Below are positions 23,421 to 36,700 of a DNA stretch of 64,000 nucleotides, in pieces. Each line of letters opens with the position of its first letter. The stretch's first letter is position 1. The position numbers were made by a program, and so were the translations under genes. This stretch comes from Marsupella aquatica (lineage: Eukaryota > Marchantiophyta). Below the pieces are notes generated by a model, which was not told the DNA's origin, did no database searches, and saw only the letters and a program-made list of their open reading frames with translations. Location of the stretch: positions 22,630,001-22,694,000 of the forward strand of contig OZ316894.1 of assembly GCA_973895155.1 (NCBI GenBank). Direction: 5' to 3'.

Positions 23421-25690
23421 GTTATGGTGGCACATTAAAATCAATATACATTTCAGACAACCTTAATAAAATCTTAATAAAACAAATGCTGAAAGGTGGA
23501 TCACAATAAGATTGATCCCTAGGACAATTGATCCCTAGGACGTGAATAGATATGGATCACAATCAGTTGTAGCCATAGAGAGTTAATCATGGATGGACCA
23601 AGGGGTTTGCTTTGCCCATCCCCATGGACTGTGACAAACACCTTTTCACTTGATACCCAAATTCCACATTGTTGGGCTATCTTAAGAAAGACTCTTCAGT
23701 TTTGAGAATGATGCCCCAAGTAGTTTTTCCAGGTGTCTCGACCAACTATGACATGTTATTTTTCAGCAAACTTATGCATTTATTTAAATAAATTTTGGAT
23801 TTCTGTTTCAGGACAAAAGTTTCCAGCATGTTCTCTCTGCCCAATCTATTACTTGACAAAATTTCAAATTTTTTTTGAAACCATTTGGTACTCTGGGGAT
23901 GAGTGCAAAGATAATTAAATATTATAAACTAATTGACAACAGACGCTTCACTTTTTTGAAGAATGCCCTCATTACTTGGGCACTAGCACCAATTTACCAC
24001 TTTGGAAAATGAAGTTTCACTCCCTGAGTAGTTTGCATGAGTCGCGACTTACAAATAACATATGAGTCTAAACTGTAAAGAGTGCTATCCTAGCAAATTT
24101 TGATGTTTTGAGTCAGTCCATTCCAACTTCCAAATCCATGGGGGCTTGACATCAAACACCAAGGCCCCTCAAGGTTTTACTTTCTTTAACCCTAGCTTTA
24201 CTTTTTGTAGCCCTAGCACGTGAATCCATATTTTCCCCAGATTACTAGATTTAGTAGCCAGAATTTCTGAGGAAGCAGGAAAATTTCTGGCGACCAATCA
24301 GAAACTCCGAGTGTGAGCAGCAATGCTGAATATAATACTATAACATAGAATGGAATCATTGGGTCTTCTTCCAATTCCTTCTTTGCATTGACTCAGCCAG
24401 CGACAATACCAGTCGATAGCATTGAATTCACAGCTTTGGATTCCACGATGACCCACCAGGCTTGGTCGTCCCATTTACCCGCCTTGGTTGAAGCTTCCCA
24501 TGAATGAATTTAATCAACGGGATATTACAGCATTCTCTGATTCACTCATGATGCATAACGTTGGGACGTTCCCGAGCCCGAGTGCTAAACCCACGATTCA
24601 AGGCGTTATTATGTCAAACGGCCATAATCCATTACTAGCCATGGCTTTCAGACTGCACACGTCCCCTCTGATGAGAACCTGGATTCAATGTCATGCTCTG
24701 CATTCACTACTGTAAGTTACGGAAGTACTGTCTTGGAAGGGGGAGTGCGAACCCATTCGTGATTCGCCTGACTTCAAATTCGATGACATACCTCAAATAC
24801 GTGAGGGCGCTGTGCTCGAGATTGTTGTTGAGTGGATAGACACGAATAAAGAGCAAAAGATTTGAAGAATCCATTTTGGACCAGTGAACGGTATGGACGT
24901 TCAGCTCTATGATTTCACGATGAGCGAAAATGCATCCACCAATGGCAGCAAATAATTGGCCTTTCTGTGTCTCGTTCACAAAGGAGAGAATCCACAGCCG
25001 CCAAAGCTTGGGAGCGTGCCACTTTCATGCAATGACGAGAATGTACACAATAATTCTGCATGCGTCTATGTGCTTCCAAATTCATTCTTCACATACCATA
25101 TCTAATTGCATGTCGAGAAGTACACAATGATTTTGCATGGAAGCTACTATACTCTAGTGTCATCCCCGGTCCAACAATTTAAAAAAAAATCATAAAATTT
25201 TGGGCCCCACTAACAAAACATTTTGTGAGGTACATGCTTCATAGACACTGGCTGGAAAACTTGGCGTCATGGGCCCATGATTCTGGTTCAATGTTTGGTG
25301 ACATTTAGGACGGTTGCATGTTGCTGTTGGTCTCAGATCTAGAGTACAATTTGCGTCACCAATGGGCGTTCAGATCGATAGATTGCAGCAACAGCTGCTC
25401 TCTACTGAACGTTCTACAGGAGTTCTTAGCTGTAGGTGAAGTTTTATTTGAGCCATGGCTTGTAGTTGGAGAAGAATGATGTTGTTTGTCACGGTGAATC
25501 ATAGAGTAGTACGTGCTCACGGTGGATCACGAAATCACCGAGCACTGTCGGGTCTGGAATGGCCTTCGTAAATGCTTCATGCCTTATACTCCTCTTTGCT
25601 CGAAGGATGAACGGTCTGGCTTGTGACCAAGATGCAGCTGATTAGGAATCTTACGGTGCTATCTTGTTGCTTCTCTCTGTGCCAGATAGG
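23421..25690. other. Intergenic, no recognised gene
   Basis: Includes frames at 24488-24715 (+) and 24707-24979 (-) in a somewhat more GC-rich stretch, but neither has a domain or a convincing splice partner. A relic of a gene near 24.3-25.1 kb is possible but not supported. Confidence 0.4.
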
Positions 25691-25694
25691 AAGC

Positions 25695-26095
25695 TAAAGA
25701 CAGGAAGGACGAGCTTGATATCACCATTCCACAAGTCTTCTCTTCGTTTGGTTCATGACTTCATATAGATGCCGCCTCAAAATCTGGAAAGCCATGTCCG
25801 CAACCGCAGCACAACGGCCCATGTCGAGGAATCAAATTATCCTTCTGATAATCTGGTGAGTTTCGGAATGTCAGTTCTGTGAGTCAATTGTCAGAAACAT
25901 AACAGGCAGGGCCAGCTTGATTCCACCATTTCACCAGTCCTCTCTACGTCTCCTTCCACACAGCTACCACCTCAAAACCTGGAAAGCCATGTCCACAATG
26001 GCAGCACGATGGCCGATGTCGGGGAATCACGTTATCCTTCTGATAATCTGTGAGCTCAAAATGTCACATTCCGTGCTTCATGCCTGAAATGTCAG
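25695..26095 (+). repeat. ~200-base tandem duplication
   Basis: Two copies in direct orientation share CAGGNAGGNCNAGCTTGAT, CACCATT, CCGCCTCAAAA-like sequence, CTGGAAAGCCATGTCC and TATCCTTCTGATAATCTG. The second starts about 200 bases after the first. Both copies are non-coding. Confidence 0.75.
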
Positions 26096-27855
26096 AAACA
26101 GAAACATACCCCGCATGTTCGGATTTGGGAAGAATTCGATGAACTCCATCATCAGCTCATCTCAGTGACCTGCAGAAGCTACAGTAGTTTCGACGAGATT
26201 AATTAAATAGAATATCAAATGTTAGATGAGTACAGTAACATCGCCATAGCTGGTGCCGGTGAATCCATCAAGATCATTCTCCCGCTGGCTGAACTCAGGC
26301 ATGGCTGGCAAGCAGGTTGGTGACTGACCGACCTGCTTGCCGATGCGCCACAGGACAAAGATTCTACTACATTCAAAGCGACGACGACCAGGGAGACAGG
26401 GAGTACGGGAGAATGGTAAACGCTGCAAATCGAACTGTAGCTCAGCTAACTGCATCCAAATTATTGTAATCTGGAGCTACAGAACAACTATTCTGAGTGT
26501 ATTGTGATCAAAATATCAAATGGTGCTTTTATCGTTGTTCCTGAATCTAATTTTGGCTCAAAATTTGATTTGGAAACTGGATGCACTTTCTCTAACACTA
26601 GCCCAAAGTGTTATGGAGCACAAGTGAGGTAGCAGGCAGTCAGACAGTGAGGAAGTAGGCAAGTAGGCTTAGCAACTGGCTAGCCTAGCAACTGGCTAGC
26701 CTAGCAACTGGGTTTCAAAGAGTGTAAGAGATGTGGGGAGAGATGGGTTGGGCCCCTAAAAGTAAGTGATGTGGGCGTAACTGTTCTCAAGCACAGGTGA
26801 GATGGCTAAAAATTGGACATTGCAGGGAATTGTGAGTATACCTGGCAACTGGATTTGAAGGAGTGTGCAAGCTGTTGGGAGTGATGGGCTGGGCATACAA
26901 AAATTGCACAGTCAAAAAATGTCACCAAATTGCAAAAGTCTCGGAGTTTTCTGTTAGAATCACATTTTGTGAAGAGACCATGAGAAAAGGGAGATTGCAA
27001 GTTATAGTGATTAGATAACAAAGCAATATTGTACATTTGGAGTTAAATGTGGCTTTACTTGGCACTTTTGATTTTTATTCACCAAAGCAAACTACAGTAG
27101 AGGGTCACATCTTGTTCTAAGATAGCCTAAAGTCATTAAAAAAAGATTTAGATTGAAGTGCAATGAGTGCAAATCCCTTGAATGAAGGAGCTCTAGTTTG
27201 GACCACCCCTGGAGGTGGTTCGAAATTCTAGTCAAAATAAGCATCAACATATATTTGGGCCCACTACTTGCCCTGTAGAATATGTGGACAAACACAAACA
27301 TACTTGAGTAAAAGTACTCTTTTAAACAGACAAGAAAATGATACGGCCTACAAACCCTAGTGAAAAAGAAGTCTAAGGCGAAATCTCTAGACCCTTGCCT
27401 TGGGGATGCCATTGGGGCAGCAATATGCCACCCTGCATAGCACAGACAATGAAGAACTAGTGGACAAATGTTCCTGTCTCTGACAACACTGACTTGTCAT
27501 TAAATCTTGGAGGAAATTCTGATGGCAAACTGGCAATGTACTATTACCTAGAGATTATAAAAAAATTATGTTTTGTCCTTGGAGGCCTCTCAAACAAACG
27601 CTCTATATATTACACCACAAGAGCTGGCCCCTTCCCGAACGCTGTTAAGGCACTTGGTTTGATAATCACTGCCACTTGGCGTTACCACACTGCACTTAAA
27701 CGTTCAGCAATGATTTTTCATACGTTGGGCATTTATTCATGTCATTCATTTGCAATAGAAAGTTTCCCATCATACCCAAAACAGTGAGGCAGATTTCAAA
27801 GATTATTCATGCCTCCTAGATTTTGGCATGATTTGAGTGTGGAAGGTAGCCTTTG
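26096..27855. other. Intergenic with short repeats
   Basis: A 16-base unit TAGCAACTGGCTAGCC is repeated at 26670, 26686 and 26702. Dispersed repeat C copy 2 lies at 26762-26885. The frames at 27092-27412 (-) and 27494-27787 (+) have no recognisable domain. Confidence 0.45.
26762..26885 (+). repeat. Dispersed repeat C, copy 2
   Basis: Pairs with 5860-5985: AAGTGATGTGG, GAGATGGC, ACTGGATTTGA and GAGTGTGCAAGCTG occur in the same order. Directly upstream, an ACTGGGTTTCA/GAGTGTAAGAG string near 26707 looks like a further partial copy. Confidence 0.55.
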
Positions 27856-27859
27856 CACT

Positions 27860-28445
27860 TTGTTTATTCGGGCTTTAATTTGGCTTTTTGGCTCTTTGGT
27901 CTTCCCTGGTTCTTCTTTTCTTCCTCCCCTTCATTAGATCTCCTGCCTTTTTGGTTCCTTGACAGTGTGATACAATAGTACATGGGAAGATGTCTTTAAG
28001 TAGCAAATTGGAATACAGTATTGCAAAACCAAAAGGACTTTTGCTTTCACTTGCCTAAAACTTTTTCCTAGTGTTCTCGTGCTACTTGTCAGTGTCATTC
28101 AAACTTTTGTTGTGCCAAGCAAAAGCTTCTCCATAGAGCTGCAAAGAGGATTATTTTATATACACCACATTGTCAAAGAACCAAAAAGTGTCAAACCAGG
28201 AGGGCGTACTCAAAGGCAAGAGACCCAAACAAAGGGAAAGACACAAGGGAAACTCCACTGACAAACCAGGAGAGAGGAAGGCAAGAGTCCAAAATAGAGG
28301 GTAAGAACATGAGGGATTCCCAAAGAAGACCAAAGAGCCATAAAGTGGAGAGGCTCTCCAACAGCAAAAGAACTAAAGTCCTTATGAGCAGAAGACTAAA
28401 AAGCCTGGTGAAGCCCCTGTTAAACCACATAGGAGGGCTATTTCA
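27860..28445. repeat. Inverted pair of 103-base-family units
   Basis: The + strand at 27860-27975 carries GGCTCTTTGG, CCCCTTCATTAGATCTC and GACAGTGTGATAC. The - strand over 28150-28440 carries the same style of sequence (GGCTCTTTGGTCTTC, GGGTCTCTTGCCTTTG, GACAATGTGGTGTATATAAAA). These match units of the tandem array at 53990-54620, so this is a scattered, inverted occurrence of that family. Confidence 0.6.
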
Positions 28446-30330
28446 GAGAGACACCTAAAACCAACTATGTTTGCATATTAACTTCATCTATTATCTAGTT
28501 TCACATAATCTTTTGTGGCACTAGAATCACCTCAAATTGAAACTCTTATAGAAACCTGTCCCAACCGACAAAGACCATCTGAATTTTAACATTTTATTTA
28601 GATAACATGTTTGCATAGTATGAAATCTAATATAAGAACTTGGTTGATGAGAAGATTCAGGTCAAACATTGCTCTCCATGACATCAACTTCACTCTTACC
28701 CAGGCGAGAAGATGTAGCCTCCAAAAGAAAAAATAATATGTAGCTACAGCAGACAAACCCTAAGCCAAAAACATTAAATGTTCCAAGGACGAAGAGGTCA
28801 AAATCCTTGTTTTCTTCCAGGTTGTTGATACAATATGTCCAAGAGTAAAAAACCTTAATGTCAAGCCTCACCTTCAAGGCTTCAAAGTAGCTTTGTTGTC
28901 CTCCAAAGAGTTGAAACCCTTAATGTCAAGCCTCATCTTCAAAGTAGCTTTGTTGTTCTCCAAATTGTAGTAGTATTTAATTCACTAGGTCGTGCGCTGT
29001 ACATTTGCTGACTTGGGAGGTCCAATCCAGTCAACCCAAGGGTCTCTGGGCAGTCCACCTTGGTCCTCTCGTGAGTCAAGGCAAACAAGTGTAACCTTTA
29101 CACAAAGTAAATTTCCTACTTGGTGGATTGTACAGTATTGTACCCTACTGGTAACGAGGTTATTGCCACAAGCAATAAAATAAAATAAATTTGGAGCCCA
29201 GCACCAAAATGGTGGACTGGAAACATATGCTGACAGTTTCCAGAAATGGTGAATAAATTAAAGGGCTGGGGAAATGGACAGTTTCCAAAAAATGGAGAGT
29301 AAAATAAATTCCAGGCCCTACTACTTATAAAATTGATTTAAGAGCTAGAGTGTCCCGTAAAATGCTGTAATCTGTTGATTTTGGTGGCAAAAATGTTTTG
29401 GCTCAATGTAAGTGACCTACTGGGAAAAATAATATGAGAAAACTTTAGGTTTGGGAAAAACTTTAAGGGCCAATTGTGAAAGCCTGAAAGCAAGTAGAAA
29501 CAACTTTTGGCAATTGAGAATGACTGAAGTTGCCTTAAACCACCACTAGCCATAGCCATATAAAAGGGAGGGGGAAGTGTCCAAGACTTCTCCTATTTTT
29601 CACTTTCCTCTCATTCTTCTTCCCTCTATTTCCATATTGTTTCACAACTTCAGAAACCTGGTGAATCCAAATTTTGTCATGGACAATGGTGCTTTAAATA
29701 CATCTTTTGACTAGGTGTAAGCAAAACACAAAAAGAACATGGATTCCGGGCGGGTGGAGGTTCCAAAACTCCGGCCTCGGGCTGGTCCTGCTACACTCGC
29801 TGCGGCCCAGGGGGATTCCAAAACTCGGCCCTCAGGTAGTCAGGCAATACTTGCTCCCAGCCGGGCTCAATAGGGGGCAGGTATTACCACTCCAGTAGTT
29901 GGAGGCTCTTACCACTCCAGTAGTTGGAGGTTGTTGAGTTCCAGTGGAGATGGTTTTCATTATGTCATCATTCAGTCCACCTTCCTCGAATCCTCGGGTT
30001 TCCTTCACCTCCACCGCCTGCTGTCGTTTGCGATCTGCACTATTCCAGATCTCCAGCTATAGCCAGTAAGTTTATGATGCTTCATGTGCGCACTGGACAA
30101 TGATTCTGTCACCAGCTTTTATTCTGTAGTTCCAGGAACCGAATTCCAGTTGTACTTTTCTCCTCTTCAAAATTCAGCTTTTCGGCTTGAAAGCTGAGGT
30201 CCCTCTCGACAATCTAGCTGACAGGGAAAGGAAACTAGATACTGGATAGATCTCGATTATTTAGCTCAGGCAAGATTGCTCATAAACTTGTTCGACTATA
30301 ATTATTATGAAAAGCCTCTAGTCATGCTTT
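28446..30330. other. Intergenic with short duplications
   Basis: A roughly 65-base unit is duplicated at 28853-28970 (CTTAATGTCAAGCCTCA, TTCAAAGTAGCTTTGTTGT). A 27-base unit with ACCACTCCAGTAGTTGGAGG is duplicated at 29884 and 29911. No gene is recognised. Confidence 0.45.
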
Positions 30331-30349
30331 TTATCACATGAGTACGTGC

Positions 30350-31025
30350 CTACGGTACAGATCTTGGACGGAAAAAATCTTTGGAAAGAACCTCAATCAA
30401 GCAGCTTGCATTGAGGTTTTGGTATGGACACTCGATGGATGGACGCGACGGAAGGTTTTCAGATGTTCTTCGTCTGAGATTGAGATTGGAGAGGTAATTT
30501 CTGCAGAAAGCCAATATCCTGTCGCCACCTTCCTCTCATGGAGATGCTCATCGACAGATGAAGCTGGGATGTTTAAGAATCTCAGCTGCCGACTAGAGAA
30601 TCGAAGTAAACCTTACACCGTACTGAACAAACTCTTTGGACGGGAGAAACCTTTGCGAAGAACCTTCGATTGCTCGCCACTTCCCTCTCACGCAGAAGCT
30701 TATGGAAACCTGAAGCTGGGATGTTTACGATCTCAGGTGCTGACTAGGGAATGGAAGCAAACCTTAGAACTTTATTAAACAAACGCTCGGACGGAAAAGG
30801 CCTTCGCAAAGATCCTCAATCCAGTTCTTCAGAAACCTTCGATTCCTCGCCCCGCTTTGCTATCACGCAGAAGCTGATGGAAACCTGAAACTGTAGTGTT
30901 TAGCAATCTCAGCTCCTATTAGAGAATCGAATCAAACCAGTAAAGAAACTCTTGGACGGGAAAAACTTTCGCAAAGAACCTCAACCCAGCTCGTCAGAAA
31001 CCTTCGATTGCATCACTTGAATCGA
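30350..31025 (+). repeat. Degenerate tandem repeats, ~150-165 bases
   Basis: A unit containing GGACGGNAAAA, CTTNGCAAAGAACCTCAA, AGAAACCTTCGATT, CACGCAGAAGCT, ATGGAAACCTGAA and ATCTCAGCT recurs. The GGACGG word is found at about 30365, 30640, 30789 and 30954. The last two intervals are about 150 and 165 bases; the first is about double, so one copy has lost the word. The 146-codon frame at 30338-30778 lies in this repeat and is probably not a gene. Confidence 0.6.
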
Positions 31026-31284
31026 TCTCGTCATGCAGAGTTATTCATACCCGCCCAATCGAAGGAATTGGACATTAAACACTCTCAAAGTGAGTTATAA
31101 TTTTGACAGGCTTGTGATATCTGTTAAACCCTGAACGAATGAGACCTACATTTGGCGTTCGAATTCAAGTTGAGCCCTCACTCAGGGCCTTCTTCCGATG
31201 ATTTGTCAGAATTCCTGAACAACTCACTGATTTTCTTTGTCTTCTGCAAGAATAATTGGAAGAGCCAGCACCTATTTCTTTGTG

Positions 31285-31600
31285 CTGTGCTGTAATCCTC
31301 AAAGTCCAGCCAGCATCTTGATTCTTTTGAGGAGGATCCTGATTTCACTTTTCTCCCAGCTCGCCAATATTTTGGATTGTCTTCATGACTAGTCTAAAAC
31401 TCTAGATTCCTGTAATTTCCTTTTCTCTGGCAATGACAGAATAATTTTGGGAACGCCTTACATCCGTGCCAAGAACCTGTAATCCTCAAAGTTCAGCATC
31501 TTAATTATTTTGAGGATCATGATCTCACTTTTTTCCCAGCTCTGATGATTTTGGATTGTCTTCGTGACTGGCCTGAACTCTAGACTCCGGGCAGGATACA
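31285..31600 (+). repeat. ~187-base tandem duplication
   Basis: Two direct copies begin CTGTAATCCTCAAAG (31290 and 31477) and share TTTTGAGGA, TTTTCCCAGCTC, TTTTGGATTGTCTTC and GACTCTAGA-like endings. Non-coding. Confidence 0.72.
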
Positions 31601-32175
31601 ATAGTAGCAATTTTCGGAACGATTTAAATCTGTGCCCGGAACAGAGAATCCGTAAACGGCGAGGCGGAAAATTTCGGGAAAGGGGTTCAGCAGGACAAGA
31701 AAATTAGGAACACGTTACTGCATAATAATAATCTGCCCGTGTAAAGGTTTCCATTCCTGGTCGGTTATGTTAGCCCGTTTCTCTTTTTTTTTAATTTCCC
31801 AGCCCGTCCTGGTCCGGAAGACGGGCAGAAAAATTTCGTCTCGACGGGCAGGAGGTGGGTGCCCATACTGCCCAGGCGGTGGAGAACGGGCAGAAAATCA
31901 AAACGGGCGCCATTTAACAGGGGCATTAAATAAATACCAGACACCAGTGTGGCGCCAATCTCTGATTTTTCGTACGGAACAACAGTGGTGTCTCTTTAAG
32001 TATAAGTGCAAACCCTGGATAAGGCGTCCCCTCCTTCCCCTTATTTCTACCATTTTACAGTTCTTTTTGAGACATTTCTTCCGAACGAAGAGGTTTTGGT
32101 AACGTTGATTTAAGGTCTATCATGGGTCTTTATACAATTGAGACGTATAATGTGCAGACCCCCATTTTCTTGCAG
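31601..32175. other. Intergenic, GGGCAG-bearing
   Basis: Between about 31800 and 31920 several CGGGCAG and GCCCG words appear (for example GACGGGCAG twice), as in the richer blocks at 37.9 and 58-59.6 kb. The frame 31767-32102 (+) shows no known domain. Confidence 0.4.
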
Positions 32176-32179
32176 ACAG

Positions 32180-32665
32180 AAGGCTCTGCACTTAGAGAGA
32201 GAACACTGATAAAATCCTGTTTGTCTTCTCGAGTGTGCACTTGGGAAGATACTACTGTATGAAATCCTGTGACCAATGAAGAGTTGTAACTTTCAGTGAT
32301 ACTGCTGTGTGAAATCCTGTGAGCCTTCTAGAGTGCACTTGGAGAGATACTTCTGTGTAAAATTCTAGGGTGCGCAGTTGAGGGCGACACTGCATAAAAT
32401 CCTGTGAGCCTTCTAGAGTGTGCACTTGGAGAGAGACTAGTGCATAACATGTATGTGAGAGTTCTAGAGTGTGCACTTAGAGATATACTGTGTAAAAATT
32501 CTGTGAGCCCTCTAGAGTGCGCACTTGAGGGAGAACACTGTATAAAAATCTTGTGAGCCTTCGAGAGTGTGCACTTGGAGAGAGACTACTATATAATATG
32601 TATGTATGTGAGAGTTCTAGAGTGTGCACTTAGAGAAATACCGTATAAAAATTCTTTGAGTTCTG
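32180..32665 (+). repeat. ~50-base tandem array with 153-base higher order
   Basis: About nine units share CTAGAGTGTGCACTTGGAGAG, a CACTG/TACTGTG part, AAAATCCTGTGAGCC. GAGTGTGCAC or a close variant occurs at 32231, 32331, 32371, 32416, 32467, 32515, 32565 and 32620, giving mostly 45-55 base steps. A three-unit block (TATGTGAGAGTTCTAGAG start) is repeated 153 bases apart, at about 32450 and 32603. No protein is encoded. Confidence 0.85.
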
Positions 32666-32814
32666 CCCTTAACTGTGTTACAGTTGGTGATAACTGCGCG
32701 ACGACAAGGCTCTGCGGTGCGCGCCAGGGGAAAAAAGGACTGCCAGGCGTATGGTTGTCCGGGCAGCCGTTGCCCCAGCTACTGCCCCAGCCTGAGAGGC
32801 AGCTTTTACAGGCG

Positions 32815-33740
32815 CTCTCATCACTCTCCCTGTCCATATTGTCGTGCCCAGCCGGGCAGAATAATTATACATTTTGGCACATGCCCTGCCCTGGTCCCCC
32901 TCGCTTTGCCATCTTTGTACTACTGTAGATGTCATGGAAAACCTTCCGTCTCCTGTAAAGAAATTAAAAACGATTCCCCATAAAGACGAACACAAGAAGA
33001 AGGGAAAACGAAATTCCCTCTGCTGTAAGAAAAAAGAGTGCGAAGAGTAAAGAAGAAAGAAATAGATTTCCAGGTGAAACTAAACTACACTTGATTTACA
33101 ATAGAATAAATACTGGAGGTTTTCCCTCCCGTATTTTGAGCTACAAATGTTCATTGCACAAATGACGTTGGTTACCAAATTATATTATCGTCTCTCAGCA
33201 CTCCCTCTCCATAATTTTGTGCCCAGCCAGGCAGAATAATAATACATTTTGGCACATGCCCAGCCCTGGTCCCCAAGGCTTTGCCCTGCTGTACTGTGCA
33301 TGTCACTGAAAACCTTCCTTGACAAGTTAAACCGCCACTTGCCATATGGTAGGGGGAAAAGTCTAAGACTTCTCCTTTTTCACATTCCATCATTTCTGTT
33401 CTCTACAATTTCAAAAACAGAGTACTATTAATGGTGAAACCTGGTGGTTTTGTTATGGCCATTGGTGATTTAATAGAATTTTAAGAACCCCCAAAATGAC
33501 AAAAACAATAAAATAACCAAATTTGCTATGCTGTAAAAATGGGTGCAAGCGCTATACTATATCACGGAAAACCTTCCTAGAAGTATGAACAAAATTAAAA
33601 AACCCCCAAAAGACAAACATAAGAAGAAGGAAAAGGAAAATTGGCTATGCTAAAGTGTGCAATGAGCAAAGGAAGAAAAGGCAAAACTTCTCACACACTA
33701 AACTACTGTACTTGATCTTACAATCAAATAAATAGAGTCA
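32815..33740 (+). repeat. Diverged direct duplication (two modules)
   Basis: Module 1 at 32820-32935 matches 33200-33305: CTCTCC, ATA followed by TTGTGCCCAGCC, GGCAGAATAAT and CATTTTGGCACATGCCC. Module 2 at 32935-33120 matches 33562-33740: GGAAAACCTTCC, AAAATTAAAAA, ACANAAGAAGAAGG, GAGTAAAGAAGAAA-like and CTAAACTAC, ACTTGAT. Modules keep their order, so an older unit of some hundreds of bases was duplicated and then interrupted. Confidence 0.6.
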
Positions 33741-36700
33741 ACTATTTTAATCTCACAGATAGCATTGGCTATTAAATAATTTTATCACATGATTAGAGTG
33801 AACAGCACTAATTCAGGTGAACATCAAAATGGGGAAACAGTAACATAATATCTTGCTTATTGCCAAGTTAACACGAGGAAATGGTTTGAACTTGGAGAAA
33901 TGGTGACTGCACACACGGTGTAAACTAGTCACATAAACGTAAAGTTAACTGCCGTAAACTAGCCTGTAGACATAAGAAATATAGTTACTTGGGAAATAGT
34001 GTGGGTAATACTGATTCATGTGCACTTCAGATTTTCACTTGATTTGAATGAGTTTTACTAGCACTATTTGCAGAGAATGGCTTAGTTAGGAGGCTCTTCA
34101 AGCTTTGGGTCCTCCTCTCAAGGGGTTCAATTAGTGTATGTTTTAGGATACCATTTGTGGTTCTAAGATTATTACAGTACCCATAATTTAGACTTGAATC
34201 ACATTTTTATTTTATAATATAAAAGGAAACCATTAGAAGACATAATAGTCTATCCAATCTTTTCCTGCCTATAATTTTATCTTCTCATGTTGTCTCTTTT
34301 GGACGTTTTATGGATGTTATACGTTGCACTACATGGAGGGCTATCACTTGAGAAAGTGGCCCTTGTGTTTGGTTTCGTGAAAGAAAGTCACAAGTGCGTG
34401 CCCCAGCCAGGAGTTTTGTAAGGCAACCTAAATCACCTGTACCTATCTGATCATGCCACTTTGCCTAAACTGTTGGTGTGCTGGTGCCAAAATTACCATA
34501 GAGCGACTTAATCCAATTATTCTTGAGCACTCACTAATGAATCCCTTATGGTTGTGTGAAGGGTGTGAAGTACCCTTCATTCGAGTTCTAACTTGGTTGC
34601 AGGCAATTGCTTGCTAGGTGTGTCTAATTTACTACTTCTGATGCACGACTATAATTAGGGCCCCCTCTCAGTGTAATACTATCTTACACCCAACATAGCT
34701 GCCCAAGACTCATAGTCCAGGCCTTCACAACAGAACAGAGGCTTTAGTTTAAAAATGCTTTGCAATTAAATAGTTATCCACTGGAAAGACAATTCATTGT
34801 CAGTCCTATTAGCTCGTCCTAAACCATTGATCATGGGACAGGTATTAAATATGTTTGTCTTCCACCCATTTTCTACATATTCTTCAGAATAAGTGTGAAA
34901 CTGAGACATCTAGAATGTACCCCACTATTTGGTTATTTTCAAACATGTCAAGCCGGCGCATATATCACATTGCCAAAGTAGAGAAGGTGCCAACAGGGGG
35001 CCAATATAACAAAGGCATTGGTGTCAACTCACATGATTGGTCAGTAAATGAATACAATTTAGGCTTATCTTGCATTCCAATAGTTGTTTTTGAATCAACC
35101 CAATCAGCATCTTCATTCAAATAAAACTCCTGCAATAGTTTTTTGAACTGGTGACACTTATAGCGCATGCAAGGCTTAGGTTCTTGTCCGAAAGAGATTC
35201 ATATCACTGAAAGCTGGTGCACACATTATTGGTCATTTCATGCAAGAACTTTAGTTGTAGCTATATAGGAAAGTAAGTGCCATCAAATACAACAAAGTTT
35301 CCTTGGAATCAAATACAACAAAGCTTGAAAGCAATAATGCTTACAAAGGTGTATGGCCACTCTCAAAGACCTACAATATATTTCAGCACAATGATGTCAC
35401 CAAAAGTATTCATGTCAAACACTAAACCTATAATGGACTATGGGTCTCCTATGTACACCAAATCCAATCAATCACAGAAATATCCACTCCCAGATGGGTT
35501 GGAAGGACAATGATATACAAAGCAGTGGAGTATGATCAGAATAATTTCAGCTCCTACTCAAGGGTACAAATGGCACCTTTTACTTTTTGCAACCATTTGG
35601 TGGAATTACAACCTCTCACTTCACTATAGACTTGAGACTTTTCATATTTGCCCCATGAGGAAGATGTTGTTGAGAGGGCCCATGCACCATGATAGAAAAA
35701 AAGCTAACTTTAGTCCCTCCTCTGTCCACCCTATTTCACGTGATACCTTGTTTGTTCATACTAGCCCGAATACCCCAGTTAATACACAGGAAGAGCCCCT
35801 GTTCTCCTCATTCCCATTCTTCCTCACACTCAAGCAGAATCTAAACAACAAAATTTGCTGATATGAATTTGAGGCCTACTGTAGGTTTCATTCTATGGAA
35901 TAGATCATGAATGGTAGACTTTGATCATGAGTAATATAGCATAGATGACAGAGTAGGTCGTGGCTACCAAGCAACATAATCTTGCAAGATCAGGCAAAAT
36001 GACCTCATGAGCATGGGAAAAACTGCTGCCCTAGACAAACTCAGCTGAACATGGCTACTACTGGAGAATATGTACAATCTAACCAATTTTACTAAAAAAT
36101 TGTGAATGCAAGCTACTTTCAAGGGCTAGGGTCTAGAGTTACCCTTACAAAACTGAACTAGAAAATAAGGATTAAACTGGAATATAAATAAGGACAAAGT
36201 GAGGATGAACAAAAAACAGGGATGGGGCCAATAGAAACGAGAGATAGCATAGAATTCCTTTTTTGCAAGATTTCTTTTGGGTTTCATCTCTATTTATGTT
36301 TAAGGAATGGGTAATCAGGCTAACACTAATAATGAAGGGTCTGTTTCGCTACCGTATTGAGAATTGGCTTGTAGCAAAACCGGTTTAGACCCATGCCCAT
36401 AACTTGCCTGCCAATAAAGGAAAGAAACAAGTTATATGTTAATTACAAAGCGCAAAGGGAAGCTAGAGTTGGGGTCTGCGCTTCTAGAGTGAAACCTCTA
36501 GCCCCTGACCATAGAGCCCTGCCCAAATTTATGTGCATGGAAAAAGGATGCACATGGAGAGAATGATGTATGTTAAAATGATAATATGTATGATTGTTAT
36601 TATTCATCATTTCATTGACATTCAAACAATGGGCATTGACAGAGGCTAGTTCTTCTCAAAATTTCAAGGTGTTGAATGCAAAATGGTCACAAAAGTCATC

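Noticed and set aside
30338-30778. 146-codon + frame
   Set aside because: Lies in degenerate tandem repeats; the units do not keep a common frame and no domain is seen.
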